From: Streptomyces asiaticus
Lineage (GTDB): Bacteria; Actinomycetota; Actinomycetes; Streptomycetales; Streptomycetaceae
NCBI RefSeq assembly: GCF_018138715.1
Contig: NZ_JAGSHX010000006.1
Span: 4,278,001-4,342,000 of the forward strand
Direction: 5' to 3'
DNA: 64,000 nt
Under the pieces are notes generated by a model. That model made no database searches and had not been told where the DNA came from. It worked only from the letters and a program-made list of their open reading frames with translations. Of this stretch, positions 9,135 to 18,072 are shown piece by piece. Within the stretch, counting starts at the first letter, position 1, and each line of letters starts with the position of its first letter. Both the position numbers and the translations under genes were made by a program.

Positions 9135-9830
9135 GTGCTGGGGATAACCGATCTTTCGACGTATCTGGCCGGTCTGGCGCTGATCATCCTGCTGCCGGGC
9201 CCCAATTCGCTGTATGTGGTGTCGGTCGCGGCCCGCCGCGGCCCCCGTACCGGCTATCGGGCGGCGGCCGGGGTGCTGTGCGGCGACACCGTGCTGATGG
9301 CGCTGTCGGCGGGCGGGGTGGCCTCGCTGCTGCACGCCAGCCCGGTGCTCTTCGCGGTGGTCAAGTTCGCGGGCGCGGGCTATCTGACCTGGCTGGCGGT
9401 GGGCATGCTGCGCGGGGCGCGGGCCCTGTGGCGCCGCCGTCCGGGGACCGCGGAGGCGGCCCGGAGCGCGGCGGAGACGCCGGGTACGGACGGGGCCGGG
9501 GAGGCGGCCATGGGGTCCGCGGATGGCGAGCGCCCGTACCGCCGGGCGCTGGTCATCAGCCTGCTGAACCCGAAGGCCATCCTCTTCTTCATCTCCTTCT
9601 TCGTGCAGTTCGTCGATCCGGACTACGCCCATCCCGCGCTGTCCTTCGTGGCGCTGGGCGCCTGGGCGCAGCTGTTCAGCATCACCTATCTGTCGGTGCT
9701 GATCTTCAGCGGTACGTATCTGGCGGCCACCTTCCGGCGGCGCCGGAAGCTGCGGGCGGGGCTCTCGGCGGCCGCGGGCACGGCGTTCCTCGGCTTCGCG
9801 GCGAAGCTGTCGCTCAGCAGCGCGGGGTAG
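9135..9830 (+). CDS. LysE/RhtB-family amino-acid exporter
   Basis: Membrane transporter of 231 residues. The N-terminal LALIILLPGPNSLYVVSVAARRG block is the LysE signature with the conserved PGPN motif. About six hydrophobic segments are seen, with a longer-than-usual hydrophilic, Ala/Gly-rich loop at about residues 100-135, after which LLNPKAILFFISFFVQF is the second conserved block. The GTG start at 9135 has no clear ribosome site within the preceding 20 bases, so a leaderless transcript is possible. It is divergent from tipA by about 125 bp, sharing the region with the TipA operator. Leucine or a related amino acid is a likely substrate, but this is only a family inference. Confidence 0.85.
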   Translation: MLGITDLSTYLAGLALIILLPGPNSLYVVSVAARRGPRTGYRAAAGVLCGDTVLMALSAGGVASLLHASPVLFAVVKFAGAGYLTWLAVGMLRGARALWRRRPGTAEAARSAAETPGTDGAGEAAMGSADGERPYRRALVISLLNPKAILFFISFFVQFVDPDYAHPALSFVALGAWAQLFSITYLSVLIFSGTYLAATFRRRRKLRAGLSAAAGTAFLGFAAKLSLSSAG

Positions 9831-9906
9831 CCGCGACGCGCCGGTGCGGGGGAGGGCACGGCGCGGGACCGGGGTTTATTGGTGAAATGCCCCTAATTTA
9901 ACGAAG

Positions 9907-11319
9907 GTGGCACTTCACAAAGGAACTCCCGGCCGACGCACCCTCGACGAAAGCCTCGATTTCTCCATCAATCCGCTCTACGGCGAGGCCAATCCGATCA
10001 GCGGAATGACCGGCAGACCCCCGCGCCGCTGCCTCCCGGACGAGCCGATGGCGCCCACGACGGCGTATCAGTTCGTCCATGACGAGCTGATGCTGGACGG
10101 CAACGCCCGCCAGAATCTCGCCACGTTCGTCACCACGTGGATGGAGCCGCAGGCGGGCCAGCTGATGTCCGACTGCCTCGCCAAGAACATGATCGACAAG
10201 GATGAGTATCCGCGCACCGCCGAACTGGAGCGGCGGTGCGTGACGATGCTCGGCCATCTGTGGCACGCCCCCGACCCGGACGCGGTCGTGGGCTGCTCCA
10301 CCACGGGGTCGAGCGAGGCGTGCATGCTGGCCGGAATGGCCTTCAAACGGCGCTGGGCCAAACGGAACCCGGTGAGATATCCGGCCACCGCCCGGCCCAA
10401 TCTGATCATGGGCACCAATGTCCAGGTGTGCTGGGAGAAGTTCTGCAACTTCTGGGAGGTGGAGGCGCGGCAGGTGCCCGTGGAGGGCGACCGGTTCCAC
10501 CTCGATCCCCAGGCCGCCGCCGAGCTGTGCGACGAGAACACCATCGGGGTCGTCGCCATCCTCGGCTCCACCTTCGACGGCTCCTACGAACCCGTCGCCG
10601 AGGTGTGCCGGGCGCTGGACGACCTCCAGGAGCGCACGGGCCTGGACATCCCGGTGCATGTGGACGGCGCCTCGGGCGCGATGGTCGCGCCGTTCCTCGA
10701 CCCGGACCTGCTGTGGGACTTCCGGCTGCCGCGGGTCGCCTCCATCAACACCTCGGGCCACAAGTACGGCCTGGTCTACCCCGGAGTGGGGTGGGCGCTG
10801 TGGCGTACGGCGGACGCGCTGCCCGAGGAGCTGGTCTTCCGCGTCGACTACCTCGGCGGCGACATGCCCACGTTCTCGCTCAACTTCTCCCGCCCGGGCT
10901 CCCAGGTGGCCGCCCAGTACTACACCTTCGTACGGCTGGGCCGGGAGGGCTACCGCGCCGTCCAGCAGCAGACCCGCGATGTGGCGCGCTCGCTCGCCGA
11001 GCGGATCGAGGCGTTCGGGGACTTCACCATGCTCAGCCGCGGCGATCAGCTCCCGGTGTTCACGTTCACCACGGCGGAGGGGATCCGCAACTTCGACGTC
11101 TACGACATCTCCCGGCGGCTGCGCGAACGCGGCTGGCTGGTGCCCGCGTACACCTTCCCGCCCAACCGGGAGGACCTGTCCGTACTGCGGGTGGTCTGCC
11201 GCAACGGCTTCTCGGAGGACCTCGCCGATCTCTTCCTGGGCGACCTGGAGTCGCTGCTGCCGGACCTGCGGTCACAGCCCGCGCCCATGGGGAAGGTCGT
11301 CAAGGCGTTCCACCACTGA
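9907..11319 (+). CDS. gadB: Glutamate decarboxylase (PLP-dependent)
   Basis: Group II PLP decarboxylase converting L-glutamate to GABA and CO2, a cytoplasmic acid-resistance or GABA-shunt enzyme. The 470 residues include the PLP-lysine motif INTSGHKYGLVYPGVGW, the substrate-side block GCSTTGSSEACMLAGMA and HVDGASGAMVAPFL, which holds the aspartate that contacts the cofactor nitrogen; all match bacterial GadB. Length is normal. The GTG at 9907 follows a weak ACGAAGG. No antiporter gene (gadC) is adjacent; the nearest transporter is the LysE-type gene 76 bp upstream on the same strand. The region between them contains TTTATTGG-type AT-rich DNA, a possible promoter. Confidence 0.95.
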   Translation: MALHKGTPGRRTLDESLDFSINPLYGEANPISGMTGRPPRRCLPDEPMAPTTAYQFVHDELMLDGNARQNLATFVTTWMEPQAGQLMSDCLAKNMIDKDEYPRTAELERRCVTMLGHLWHAPDPDAVVGCSTTGSSEACMLAGMAFKRRWAKRNPVRYPATARPNLIMGTNVQVCWEKFCNFWEVEARQVPVEGDRFHLDPQAAAELCDENTIGVVAILGSTFDGSYEPVAEVCRALDDLQERTGLDIPVHVDGASGAMVAPFLDPDLLWDFRLPRVASINTSGHKYGLVYPGVGWALWRTADALPEELVFRVDYLGGDMPTFSLNFSRPGSQVAAQYYTFVRLGREGYRAVQQQTRDVARSLAERIEAFGDFTMLSRGDQLPVFTFTTAEGIRNFDVYDISRRLRERGWLVPAYTFPPNREDLSVLRVVCRNGFSEDLADLFLGDLESLLPDLRSQPAPMGKVVKAFHH

Positions 11320-11357
11320 GCCCGGTGTCTCCGGTCCCGGGGGCGAGGGCGAGGGCG

Positions 11358-11463
11358 GTCAGCGCGTACGGGGCGGAGCGAGGGCGGTCAGCGCGTACGG
11401 GCCGGGACGGCGGCAGTCAGCGCGTACGGGCCGGAGCGACGGCAGTCAGCGCGTACGGGCCGG
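11358..11463. repeat. 29-bp tandem repeat, four copies, duplicating a gene's 3' end
   Basis: GTCAGCGCGTACGG recurs starting at 11358, 11387, 11416 and 11445, an exact 29-bp period with small changes between copies. The last copy contains the stop codon (TCA at 11446-11448 on the plus strand) and the final codons (...PARTR) of the minus-strand gene ending at 11446. The other three lie downstream of it. Confidence 0.9.
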
Positions 11464-13434
11464 GGCACGGAGCAGCTCGGCCCGGCGCCGGACCGCTTCC
11501 AGCGCCCCTGGTCTGCGGCCGGGCACCCGGCCCCGCAGCTCGATCAGCAGCGGGGCGAGGGCGCCCGCCCTGGCCCGGTCCGCCACGAACTGCCACTGGT
11601 GGTGCGCCCGGTCCACGGCCCCCTCGACCTCGGGGTGCTCGGCCGGTTCCCCGTTGCCCAGCCGCGCGTCGGCCACCGCGAGCCACAGCTCGCAGGCGCG
11701 GGCCGGGTCCCCGGCGATACGGGAGAGATCAGCGCGGACCTCCAGCCAGTGGATCGCCTCGTCGGACTGGGGACCGGCCGTCCGGAGCGCCTCCTGCTCC
11801 CAGGCGGCCGCCATCGAGGCCGCCTCGCTGTGCCGCCCCGAGTTGGCCGCCTCGAATATCGCCGCGTGCGTCGAGGCGAGCGGATCGGCCACGGGCGCCC
11901 ATCCGGGCGGCGGAGGCGCGGGGGCGTGTGTCGGCTGCGGCGGGCGCAGTGACGGGGGCGTCGGCACGGGGTCTTTGGCGGGGCGGAACGATTCGGGAGG
12001 GCCGGGCGGCATGGGCGGCGGGGACGCCGAGACCGGCCCGGCCGACCGGATGGCCCCGGTGACCCCGGTCTGCCCGGTCGCCCCGGTCTGCCCAGCCGTC
12101 CCGGTCTGCCCGGTCGCCCCGTTCTGCCCGGTCCTCCCGGTCTGACCAGCCGCCCCGGTCTGGCCGGTGGCCCCGGTCTGGCCGGTGGCCCCGGTCTGGC
12201 CGGTCGGCCGGAGCTCTCCGGCCTGCCCAGCCGATATCGCGTGCCCGCTCGGTCCGGCTGCCCCGGCCGGTCCGGCTTGCCCAGCCGATACGGTCCGCCC
12301 CGTAGCCCCGGCCTGCCCGGCCTGCTCGGTCGGCCCGCTCGGTCCGGCTGCCCCGGCCGGCCCGATTGCCCCGGCCCGCCCGATTGCCCCGGTCGGTCCA
12401 GTTGCCCCGGTCGGCCCCGTCTGCCCGGTCGCCCCGAGCGGCGCGCTCTGCCCCGTCTGCCCGGTCGCCTCGAGCGGCGCGCTCTGCCCCGTCTGCCCGG
12501 TCGCCTCGAGCGGTGCGCTCTGCCCCGTCTGCCCGGTCGCCTCGAGCGGTGCGCTCTGCCCCGTCTGCCCGGTCGCCCCGAGCGGTGCGCTCTGCCCCGT
12601 CTGCCCGGTCGCCCCGAGCGGCGCGCTCTGCCCCGTCTGCCCGGTCGCCCCGAGCGGTGCGCTCTGCCCCGTCTGCCCGGTCGCCCCGAGCGGTGCGCTC
12701 TGTCCCGTCTGCCCGGCCCATGGGGCCGCGTCCGGGGGTGGGTACGCCTCGCCCGGCCCAGGGCCGTCCAGGAGCAGTTCGGGGCCGGGGCCCAGCCCGG
12801 CCTCCAGGGCGGCGCGCTGGTGGAGTAGCGCGAGTGGTGGGCGTTCGGCGGCGGCCCGCAGCAGCCCGGCGAACGCCCGGCTGTAGTCCGGCGTGGCCAG
12901 CTGCCGCTTGGGCGGGGCGGGTGCCACCGTGCCGTAGAGGGCCAGCCCGGCCGCGAGGGCGGACGGACCGGCGGTGCTCAGCGGTGGCCAGGCCGTCTCG
13001 TCGGCCACCAGGTCGGCGACCACGACGGTGCTGCCCGGCGGCCGCCGGGCGAGCTCGGCGGCCAGCCAGTGCCAGGGCAGCGCCGTGTAGCGGGCGGTCC
13101 TCGGCGTCGTACGGGCCAACGCCAGGTGCGGCAGCCGCTGTTTGGCGTCGAGGGTGAGCTGGCCCGCGAGATGGACCAGCACCGGGCCCGGGTGCGCGGC
13201 GGCGGTCCGCAGATGCGTCAGTACGGTCTGCGGGTCGACCGGGTCCACGAGTTGGACGACGCTGGCGCCGCCGGGCGTGCCCAGCAGCGCCGCCGGTGGC
13301 ACGGCGGCGAGCTGGGGCAGCGCGGCGGCCGCGTCCATCAGTCGCTGTTTGCCGGCCGGGCCGGCGGCGAGCAACAGGGCGTATCCGGGCCCGCTCACCG
13401 TCTCCGCCCCCGTGCCCGACCTGTCGTTCCCCAT
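11446..13434 (-). CDS. Degenerate caspase-like domain protein with collagen-like array and helical C-terminus
   Basis: A 662-residue protein of unknown function. Residues 1 to about 150 can be aligned by eye with actinobacterial caspase-like (peptidase C14) domains: [11 protein letters not shown], then LVHLAGQL where YYAGHG is usual, [12 protein letters not shown], and [10 protein letters not shown] where LDCCFSG is usual. The catalytic His and Cys are both absent, so it would be a pseudo-peptidase (inference). Residues about 239-460 are Gly-X-Thr/Gly-X-Y triplets, including eight 12-residue units. A proline-rich linker then leads to a helical TPR-like region (about 510-640). No signal peptide is seen. 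The ATG at 13434 is chosen because the reading frame becomes family-like there; an upstream start at 13485 exists. Confidence 0.75.
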   Translation of the reverse strand: MGNDRSGTGAETVSGPGYALLLAAGPAGKQRLMDAAAALPQLAAVPPAALLGTPGGASVVQLVDPVDPQTVLTHLRTAAAHPGPVLVHLAGQLTLDAKQRLPHLALARTTPRTARYTALPWHWLAAELARRPPGSTVVVADLVADETAWPPLSTAGPSALAAGLALYGTVAPAPPKRQLATPDYSRAFAGLLRAAAERPPLALLHQRAALEAGLGPGPELLLDGPGPGEAYPPPDAAPWAGQTGQSAPLGATGQTGQSAPLGATGQTGQSAPLGATGQTGQSAPLGATGQTGQSAPLEATGQTGQSAPLEATGQTGQSAPLEATGQTGQSAPLGATGQTGPTGATGPTGAIGRAGAIGPAGAAGPSGPTEQAGQAGATGRTVSAGQAGPAGAAGPSGHAISAGQAGELRPTGQTGATGQTGATGQTGAAGQTGRTGQNGATGQTGTAGQTGATGQTGVTGAIRSAGPVSASPPPMPPGPPESFRPAKDPVPTPPSLRPPQPTHAPAPPPPGWAPVADPLASTHAAIFEAANSGRHSEAASMAAAWEQEALRTAGPQSDEAIHWLEVRADLSRIAGDPARACELWLAVADARLGNGEPAEHPEVEGAVDRAHHQWQFVADRARAGALAPLLIELRGRVPGRRPGALEAVRRRAELLRAPARTR
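12431..12718. repeat. 36-bp coding minisatellite, eight copies
   Basis: Eight consecutive 36-bp units, each carrying AGCGG(C/T)GCGC and CTGCCCCGTCTGCCCGGTCG. On the minus strand each encodes GQTGQSAPL(G/E)AT, four triplets in collagen-like register, the third beginning with Ala rather than Gly. Three units carry Glu. Near-identity between copies points to recent expansion. Confidence 0.95.
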
Positions 13435-13510
13435 ACCTGCACCGTATCCGCAACCGGCGACGACCGGTGGAGGTGTGACCGGCACGGCATCCGGATCCAG
13501 GGGACCGCCG

Positions 13511-14296
13511 TCAGCGGCTGAGCCGCCCGTAACGCCGCACCGCGACCGGGAGGAAGACCGCGATCAGCGCCAGCGGCCAGCAGACGGCCAGGAGTTGGGC
13601 GTGGTCCGCGGCCCAGGAGCCGCCACCGCCCCCGGGGCTGCCGAACAGCTCGCGGATCGCGGTGGCCGTGGCCGACATCGGGTTCCAGACGGCGAGGGCG
13701 CCGAGCCAGTCGGGCATGGTCTCGGGCGAGGCGAAGACGTTGGAGAGGAAGCCCACCGGCCAGACCAGGATCTGTACGGCCTGCACCATCTCCGGGCGCC
13801 CGGCGGCCATGCCCAGGAAGATGCCGAGCCACAGCATCGCGAAGCGCAGCCACAGCAGCAGCCCGAGGGCGAGCAGCGCGTCGCCGAGCCCGCCGTGCCA
13901 GCGCCAGCCCATCGCGAGCCCCACCCCGAGGAGGACGAGCAGCCCGAGCGCCGACTGGAGCATGTCCAGCACGCTGCGCCCGACCAGGACCGCCGAGCGG
14001 GCCATCGGCATCGAGCGGAAGCGGTCGATGACGCCCTTGTTGAGGTCCTGGGTGATGGCGAGCATCGTCCCCTCGAGGCCGAACACCATGGTGAGCGCGA
14101 ACGTGCCCGGCACCAGGTACTCCTTGTAGTCGCCGCCGCCCGGGACGGTCATCCCGCCGCCGAGGAAGTAGGCGAACATCACCAGCATCATCACCGGGAA
14201 GACCAGCTGGACGGCCACCTGGACGGGCTGCCGGGCCCAGTGGGCGAGTCCGCGGCGGGTCATGGTCCAGGAGTCGATGAGGGTCGCGGTCGTCAT
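13511..14296 (-). CDS. ABC-2 type exporter permease (DrrB-like)
   Basis: Membrane subunit of a drug-type ABC exporter. It has 261 residues and six hydrophobic segments, with the conserved ABC-2 block [23 protein letters not shown] and the C-terminal motif [25 protein letters not shown], where Drr/Nod-type permeases carry their signature. The start ATG overlaps the stop of the upstream ATPase gene by four bases (ATGA), so the two are translationally coupled. Substrate unknown; DrrB-like exporters move hydrophobic drugs. Expression is probably controlled by the PadR protein encoded just upstream of the ATPase gene. Confidence 0.92.
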   Translation of the reverse strand: MTTATLIDSWTMTRRGLAHWARQPVQVAVQLVFPVMMLVMFAYFLGGGMTVPGGGDYKEYLVPGTFALTMVFGLEGTMLAITQDLNKGVIDRFRSMPMARSAVLVGRSVLDMLQSALGLLVLLGVGLAMGWRWHGGLGDALLALGLLLWLRFAMLWLGIFLGMAAGRPEMVQAVQILVWPVGFLSNVFASPETMPDWLGALAVWNPMSATATAIRELFGSPGGGGGSWAADHAQLLAVCWPLALIAVFLPVAVRRYGRLSR

Positions 14297-15276
14297 ACGA
14301 GGGTCTCCTCCTCGGCAGTTTCCGTCGTGGCCGGCTCCCCGGTGAGGTGCAGAAAGACCTCGTCGAGCGTGGGACGGCGCAGCACGATGTCCTCCGCCTC
14401 GATCCCGGCCGCCGCCAGCGCCCTTACGGTCTCCGTCAGCGCGGCCACCCGGTCGGTGACCCGCGCGCCGAGCCGCCGCCGGTCGGGGTCGCTCTCGACC
14501 TCGGCGCCGCCGGTCGCCGCGGTCACCACCGAGGCGGCGGCGGGCAGTTGACCCGCGTCGCGCAGCACCACCTCGATCCGGTCGCCGCCGAGCCGGGCCT
14601 TGAGCTCGTCGGCGGTCCCGTCGGCGATGGCCCGTCCGCCGTCGATCACGCAGACGCGGTCGGCGAGTTGGTCCGCCTCCTCCAGGTACTGCGTGGTGAG
14701 CAGCACGGTCGTACCGCCGTCCACCAGCGAGCGGACCGCGTTCCACACCTCCGTACGGCCCCGGGGGTCGAGCCCGGTGGTCGGCTCGTCCAGGAAGAGG
14801 ATCCGCGGCCGCATGATGAGGCTCGCCGCGAGGTCCAGCCTGCGGCGCATCCCGCCGCTGTACCGGCCGACCGCCTTGGTGCCGGTGCCGGCGAGGCCGA
14901 ACCGCTCCAGCAGTTCGTCCGCGCGGGCCGCCGCCCGGCGGCCGCCCAGGTGGTAGAGGCGGCCGAACATCTCCAGGTTCTGCCGTCCGCTCAGCTCCTC
15001 GTCCACCGCGGCGTGCTGGCCGACGAGTCCGATGCGGTAGCGGACCTCGTCGGGGTCGCGCAGCACGTCGTACCCGGCGACTTCGGCCCGGCCGCCGTCG
15101 TGCCGCAACAGGGTGGCCAGGATCCGTACGCACGTGGTCTTGCCCGCGCCGTTGGGGCCGAGCACGGCGTGCACGGTGCCCTGCGGGACGGTCAGGTCGA
15201 GTCCGGCGAGGGCCTGTTTGTCCCGGTAGGTCTTCCGCAGCCCCTCGACGACGATCGCGGGATCGCTGTCGGCCAA
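14293..15276 (-). CDS. ABC exporter ATP-binding protein (daunorubicin-resistance DrrA type)
   Basis: ATPase of the exporter, 327 residues. Walker [10 protein letters not shown] starts near residue 40, the Q-loop lies in [20 protein letters not shown], the signature is [16 protein letters not shown], and Walker [13 protein letters not shown]. The C-terminal [18 protein letters not shown] extension is characteristic of DrrA-type proteins. The start codon appears to be TTG at 15276, preceded by GAGAGGGGAAG. It is the first gene of a two-gene operon whose promoter overlaps two palindromes described below. Confidence 0.93.
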   Translation of the reverse strand: MADSDPAIVVEGLRKTYRDKQALAGLDLTVPQGTVHAVLGPNGAGKTTCVRILATLLRHDGGRAEVAGYDVLRDPDEVRYRIGLVGQHAAVDEELSGRQNLEMFGRLYHLGGRRAAARADELLERFGLAGTGTKAVGRYSGGMRRRLDLAASLIMRPRILFLDEPTTGLDPRGRTEVWNAVRSLVDGGTTVLLTTQYLEEADQLADRVCVIDGGRAIADGTADELKARLGGDRIEVVLRDAGQLPAAASVVTAATGGAEVESDPDRRRLGARVTDRVAALTETVRALAAAGIEAEDIVLRRPTLDEVFLHLTGEPATTETAEEETLV

Positions 15277-15314
15277 GGTCTTCCCCTCTCCCTCATGACT
15301 CTTCTCCGCGCCAC

Positions 15315-15332
15315 GTAGTCAAGTTTGACTAC
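15315..15332. promoter_or_regulatory. Palindromic operator 1 of the drrAB-like operon
   Basis: GTAGTCAAGTTTGACTAC is a perfect 18-bp inverted repeat (arms GTAGTCAA/TTGACTAC). It sits just downstream of the predicted -10 of the exporter promoter, near the expected transcription start. It is probably bound by the adjacent PadR-family protein (inference). Confidence 0.8.
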
Positions 15333-15341
15333 ACATGCCGG

Positions 15342-15379
15342 AAGGTACTGCCCGAGCCCTAGCTAGTCAAACTTGATTA
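15342..15379 (-). promoter_or_regulatory. Exporter promoter overlapping palindromic operator 2
   Basis: On the minus strand TTGACT (15365-15370) and TACCTT (15342-15347) are 17 bp apart, a good housekeeping promoter. The -35 is itself one arm of a second palindrome, TAGTCAAACTTGATTA (15364-15379), which differs from operator 1 at one arm position and in the two central bases. The two operator centres are 48 bp apart. Confidence 0.75.
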
Positions 15380-15395
15380 ACGCTGGGGGCGACCG

Positions 15396-16028
15396 TCAGT
15401 CCGCGCCGGGCGCTTCGGCGTACGGGTTGGTGACGCCCTCCGGCAGCACCTCCACCGAGCGCTCCCCCTCGCCCGCCATCACATACGCCCCGCCCTCGAG
15501 CCGCTCGATCAGCCCGCGGGTCCACTCCGCCCCGCTGTCCGCGGAGTGCACCCAGAACTTCATGATCTCGCCGATATGGCCCCACTGCTCGGGGGTGCCG
15601 TCCGGTGGCGTCCAGTGCCGGGTCACCTCGGCCCGCCACTCCTCCAGCGCCGCCACCCGCCGCTTGAGCAGGGCGATCGCCTCGTCCCGGGGCAGGTCCA
15701 CGATGAAACCCACCCCGGCCGTCAGCTCGTCGATCTTCTGGTCATGGCGCAGCAGGGCCTCCCGCAGCAGCCGGAAGTACTCCTCCTCGCCCGCCTCGGT
15801 CAGCTCGTACTCGGTCCGCGGCGGCCCGCCGACCGTGCTCGGCGCGACGTCGTGCGCGCGCATCAGCCCCTGCTTCGCCATCTGCTTGAGCGCGTGGTAG
15901 ATGGACCCGGGTTTGGCGTTGGACCACTCGTGCGCGCCCCAGAACTCCAGGTCGTTACGGACCTGATAGCCGTGCGCCCGCCCGTGCTGGCGCACGGCCC
16001 CCAGCACCAGCAACCGGATCGCTGACAT
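15396..16028 (-). CDS. PadR-family transcriptional regulator
   Basis: A 210-residue regulator. The winged-helix PadR domain occupies residues 1 to about 90 (IRLLVLGAVRQHGRAHGYQV, then PGSIYHALKQMAKQGLM and TEYELTEAGEEEY). A helical Vir_act_alpha_C-type dimerisation domain follows with the LLKRRVAALEEW segment. PadR proteins of this class repress adjacent drug exporters and release DNA on ligand binding. The gene lies immediately upstream of the ABC exporter operon, and two related palindromes sit between its stop codon and the exporter start. It has no palindrome at its own start, so autoregulation is not obvious. Confidence 0.92.
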   Translation of the reverse strand: MSAIRLLVLGAVRQHGRAHGYQVRNDLEFWGAHEWSNAKPGSIYHALKQMAKQGLMRAHDVAPSTVGGPPRTEYELTEAGEEEYFRLLREALLRHDQKIDELTAGVGFIVDLPRDEAIALLKRRVAALEEWRAEVTRHWTPPDGTPEQWGHIGEIMKFWVHSADSGAEWTRGLIERLEGGAYVMAGEGERSVEVLPEGVTNPYAEAPGAD

Positions 16029-16098
16029 CGCCCGCTCGTCTCCATCCTGGTCCCGACCCCCGCGATGACCAGGCTAGGGGGTCGGCGGGCCGGGCGGA

Positions 16099-16403
16099 TC
16101 ACCGCTCCAGGACCGACCAGTCGGGCTCAGGCATCGCCCCCGTCTCGAAGACGAGGTCGAAGGCGCCCTTGCCGTCGATCGTCTCGCGGATGAGGTCGGC
16201 GTGACCTGCGTGCCGGGCCACCTCCTCGATCAGGTGGAGGACCGCCCAGCGCCAGGTGCGGGTGCCGCCCTCGGGACGCTGCGGGCCTGCTCCTCGGTCA
16301 GGCCGTGCACCGAGCGCCGGATGCCGCCGCGCTGTGCGTCCAGGTACGCCAGCAGCGCGCCGCACTCGCTCTGACAGGCCTCGGGGTTCACGATCACGGG
16401 CAT
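16099..16403 (-). pseudogene. Decayed DinB/DUF664-family gene (internal deletion and frameshift)
   Basis: Two fragments of one mycothiol-dependent DinB-like (DUF664) protein. From the ATG at 16403 the frame reads [20 protein letters not shown] and continues to LTEEQARSV. The family's C-terminal end, [20 protein letters not shown] and the rest to 16099, lies in another frame. The two are joined near 16260-16270, where roughly 60-70 residues of the usual middle part are missing and the frame shifts by one base. Intact members are about 170 residues long. The gene is therefore probably dead, unless there is a sequencing error, which could explain the frameshift but hardly the missing block. Confidence 0.75.
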
Positions 16404-16524
16404 GGCCGCCGCCTCTCATCTGGAGGGCGCCCGGGTCCGGCGCCCGTCGATGAACCCCACGTTATGGAGGCTTGCGGTCAGCTTCTGTCCGCGAACCCGT
16501 GAACCGACTCCGACTCCCACCGCC

Positions 16525-17982
16525 TCAGAACGGGAACTGGCTCCGGCCGTGCTGGATGGAGATCCACTTGGTGGTGGTGAAGTCCTCGATCATCGAATCC
16601 CCGTTGAGCCGCCCGAGGCCGGAGTGCTTCTCCCCGCCGAACGGCACGATCGGCTCGTCGTGCACCGTGCTGTCGTTCACATGGATCATGCCGGTGTGGA
16701 TCCGCTGGGCGAACCGCACCCCGCGCTCGACATCGGCGGTGTGCACGGCCCCGCTGAGCCCGTAGTCGGTGTCATTGGCGATCTGTACGGCCTCGTCGTC
16801 GCCGTCGAACGGGATCAGCGTCACCACCGGGCCGAAGATCTCCTGGCCGAGGATCGCCGAGCCCTCCGGGACCCCGCTGAGCACGGTCGGCCCCATCAGG
16901 GTGCCCTCGGTCCGCCCGCGCACCAGCGCGGTGGCGCCCTCGGCGATCGTCTGGTCGACGAGCTGGGTGATCGCCTCGACCTGGCCCTCGTTGATCAGCG
17001 GGCCGATATGGGTGGTGGGGTCGACCGGATCGCCCACCTTCAGGGTCTCCACCTTGGCCACGAACTTCTCGGTGAACTCCCGCTCGACCGCCCGGTCCAC
17101 CAGCACCCGGTTGGCCGCCATGCAGACCTGCCCCTGGTGGACGAAGCGGCTGAAGACGGCCGCGTCCACCGCGTAGTCCAGGTCGGCGTCGGCCAGCACG
17201 ACCAGCGCGCTGTTGCCGCCCAGCTCCAGGACCGTGCGCTTGAAGTGGGAGGCGGCCACGGTCGCGACGTGCCGGCCGACCTTGTCGGAGCCGGTGAAGG
17301 AGATCACCTTCGGTATGGGGTGCTCGATCAGGGCGTCGCCGATCTCCGCGATGTCGGTGACCACGACATTGAGCAGCCCGGCGGGCAGCCCCGCCTCCTC
17401 GAAGATCTTGGCGACCAGACCGCCGCCGCAGACCGGGGTGTTCTGGTGCGGTTTGAGGACGACGGCGTTGCCGAGGGCCAGCGCGGGGGCCACCGACTTC
17501 AGCGACAGCAGGAAGGGGAAGTTGAACGGGCTGATGACACCGACCACGCCCACCGGCAGCCGGTAGAGGCGGTTCTCCTTGCCGTCCACCGGCGACGGCA
17601 GGATGCGGCCCTCGGGCCGCAGCGCCAGATGGATCGCCTCGCGCAGGAACTCCTTGGCGAGGTGCAGCTCGAAGCCCGCCTTCACATGGGTGCCGCCGCA
17701 CTCCGCGATGATCGTCTCGGTGAGCTCCTTCTCCCGGTCCTCGATGATCCGCAGCGCGCGCTCGAACACCGCCCGCCGGGTGTAGGGGTTGGTGGCGCCC
17801 CACTCCGGCTGCGCCCGCTCGGCCGCCCGGTAGGCCAGGTCCACCTCCTCGACGGTCGCCACGGTGATGGAGGCCAGCTTCTCCCCGTTGTAGGGGTTGA
17901 AGTCGACGATGTCCCAGGAACCGCTTCCGCCGCGCCACTCGCCATCGATGAACTGAAGGGCCAACTCGGAGAAGTAGGACAT
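16525..17982 (-). CDS. Aldehyde dehydrogenase (benzaldehyde/vanillin dehydrogenase-like)
   Basis: NAD(P)+-dependent oxidation of an aldehyde, probably aromatic, to the acid. It has 485 residues. The nucleotide-binding ISPFNFPFLLSLKSVAPALA block, catalytic Glu in LELGGNSALVV and catalytic Cys in HQGQVCMAANR are all seen, and the C-terminal VHDEPIVPFGGEKHSGLGR is typical of vanillin/benzaldehyde dehydrogenases. The ATG at 17982 gives a family-like N-terminus (MSYFSELALQFIDGEWRGG); the frame is open 26 codons further upstream, but nothing family-like is encoded there. It appears monocistronic. Confidence 0.93.
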   Translation of the reverse strand: MSYFSELALQFIDGEWRGGSGSWDIVDFNPYNGEKLASITVATVEEVDLAYRAAERAQPEWGATNPYTRRAVFERALRIIEDREKELTETIIAECGGTHVKAGFELHLAKEFLREAIHLALRPEGRILPSPVDGKENRLYRLPVGVVGVISPFNFPFLLSLKSVAPALALGNAVVLKPHQNTPVCGGGLVAKIFEEAGLPAGLLNVVVTDIAEIGDALIEHPIPKVISFTGSDKVGRHVATVAASHFKRTVLELGGNSALVVLADADLDYAVDAAVFSRFVHQGQVCMAANRVLVDRAVEREFTEKFVAKVETLKVGDPVDPTTHIGPLINEGQVEAITQLVDQTIAEGATALVRGRTEGTLMGPTVLSGVPEGSAILGQEIFGPVVTLIPFDGDDEAVQIANDTDYGLSGAVHTADVERGVRFAQRIHTGMIHVNDSTVHDEPIVPFGGEKHSGLGRLNGDSMIEDFTTTKWISIQHGRSQFPF

Positions 17983-18072
17983 GCCATCCCTATCTTCAGG
18001 ACGCGGTGCCGGTCCCCGACAGCCGCGCACGTGTGGGGGGTATTCCTGACCGGACGTCATCCTACTGACGGG

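Noticed and set aside
11358..11463. 29-bp repeats as a CRISPR array
   Set aside because: Copies are head-to-tail without spacers and correspond to a gene's 3' end.
12167..13157. Long open frames on the plus strand opposite the collagen-like array
   Set aside because: They encode only low-complexity repeats such as [12 protein letters not shown] and arise because a 36-bp repeat keeps all frames open. The minus-strand frame contains the conserved domains.
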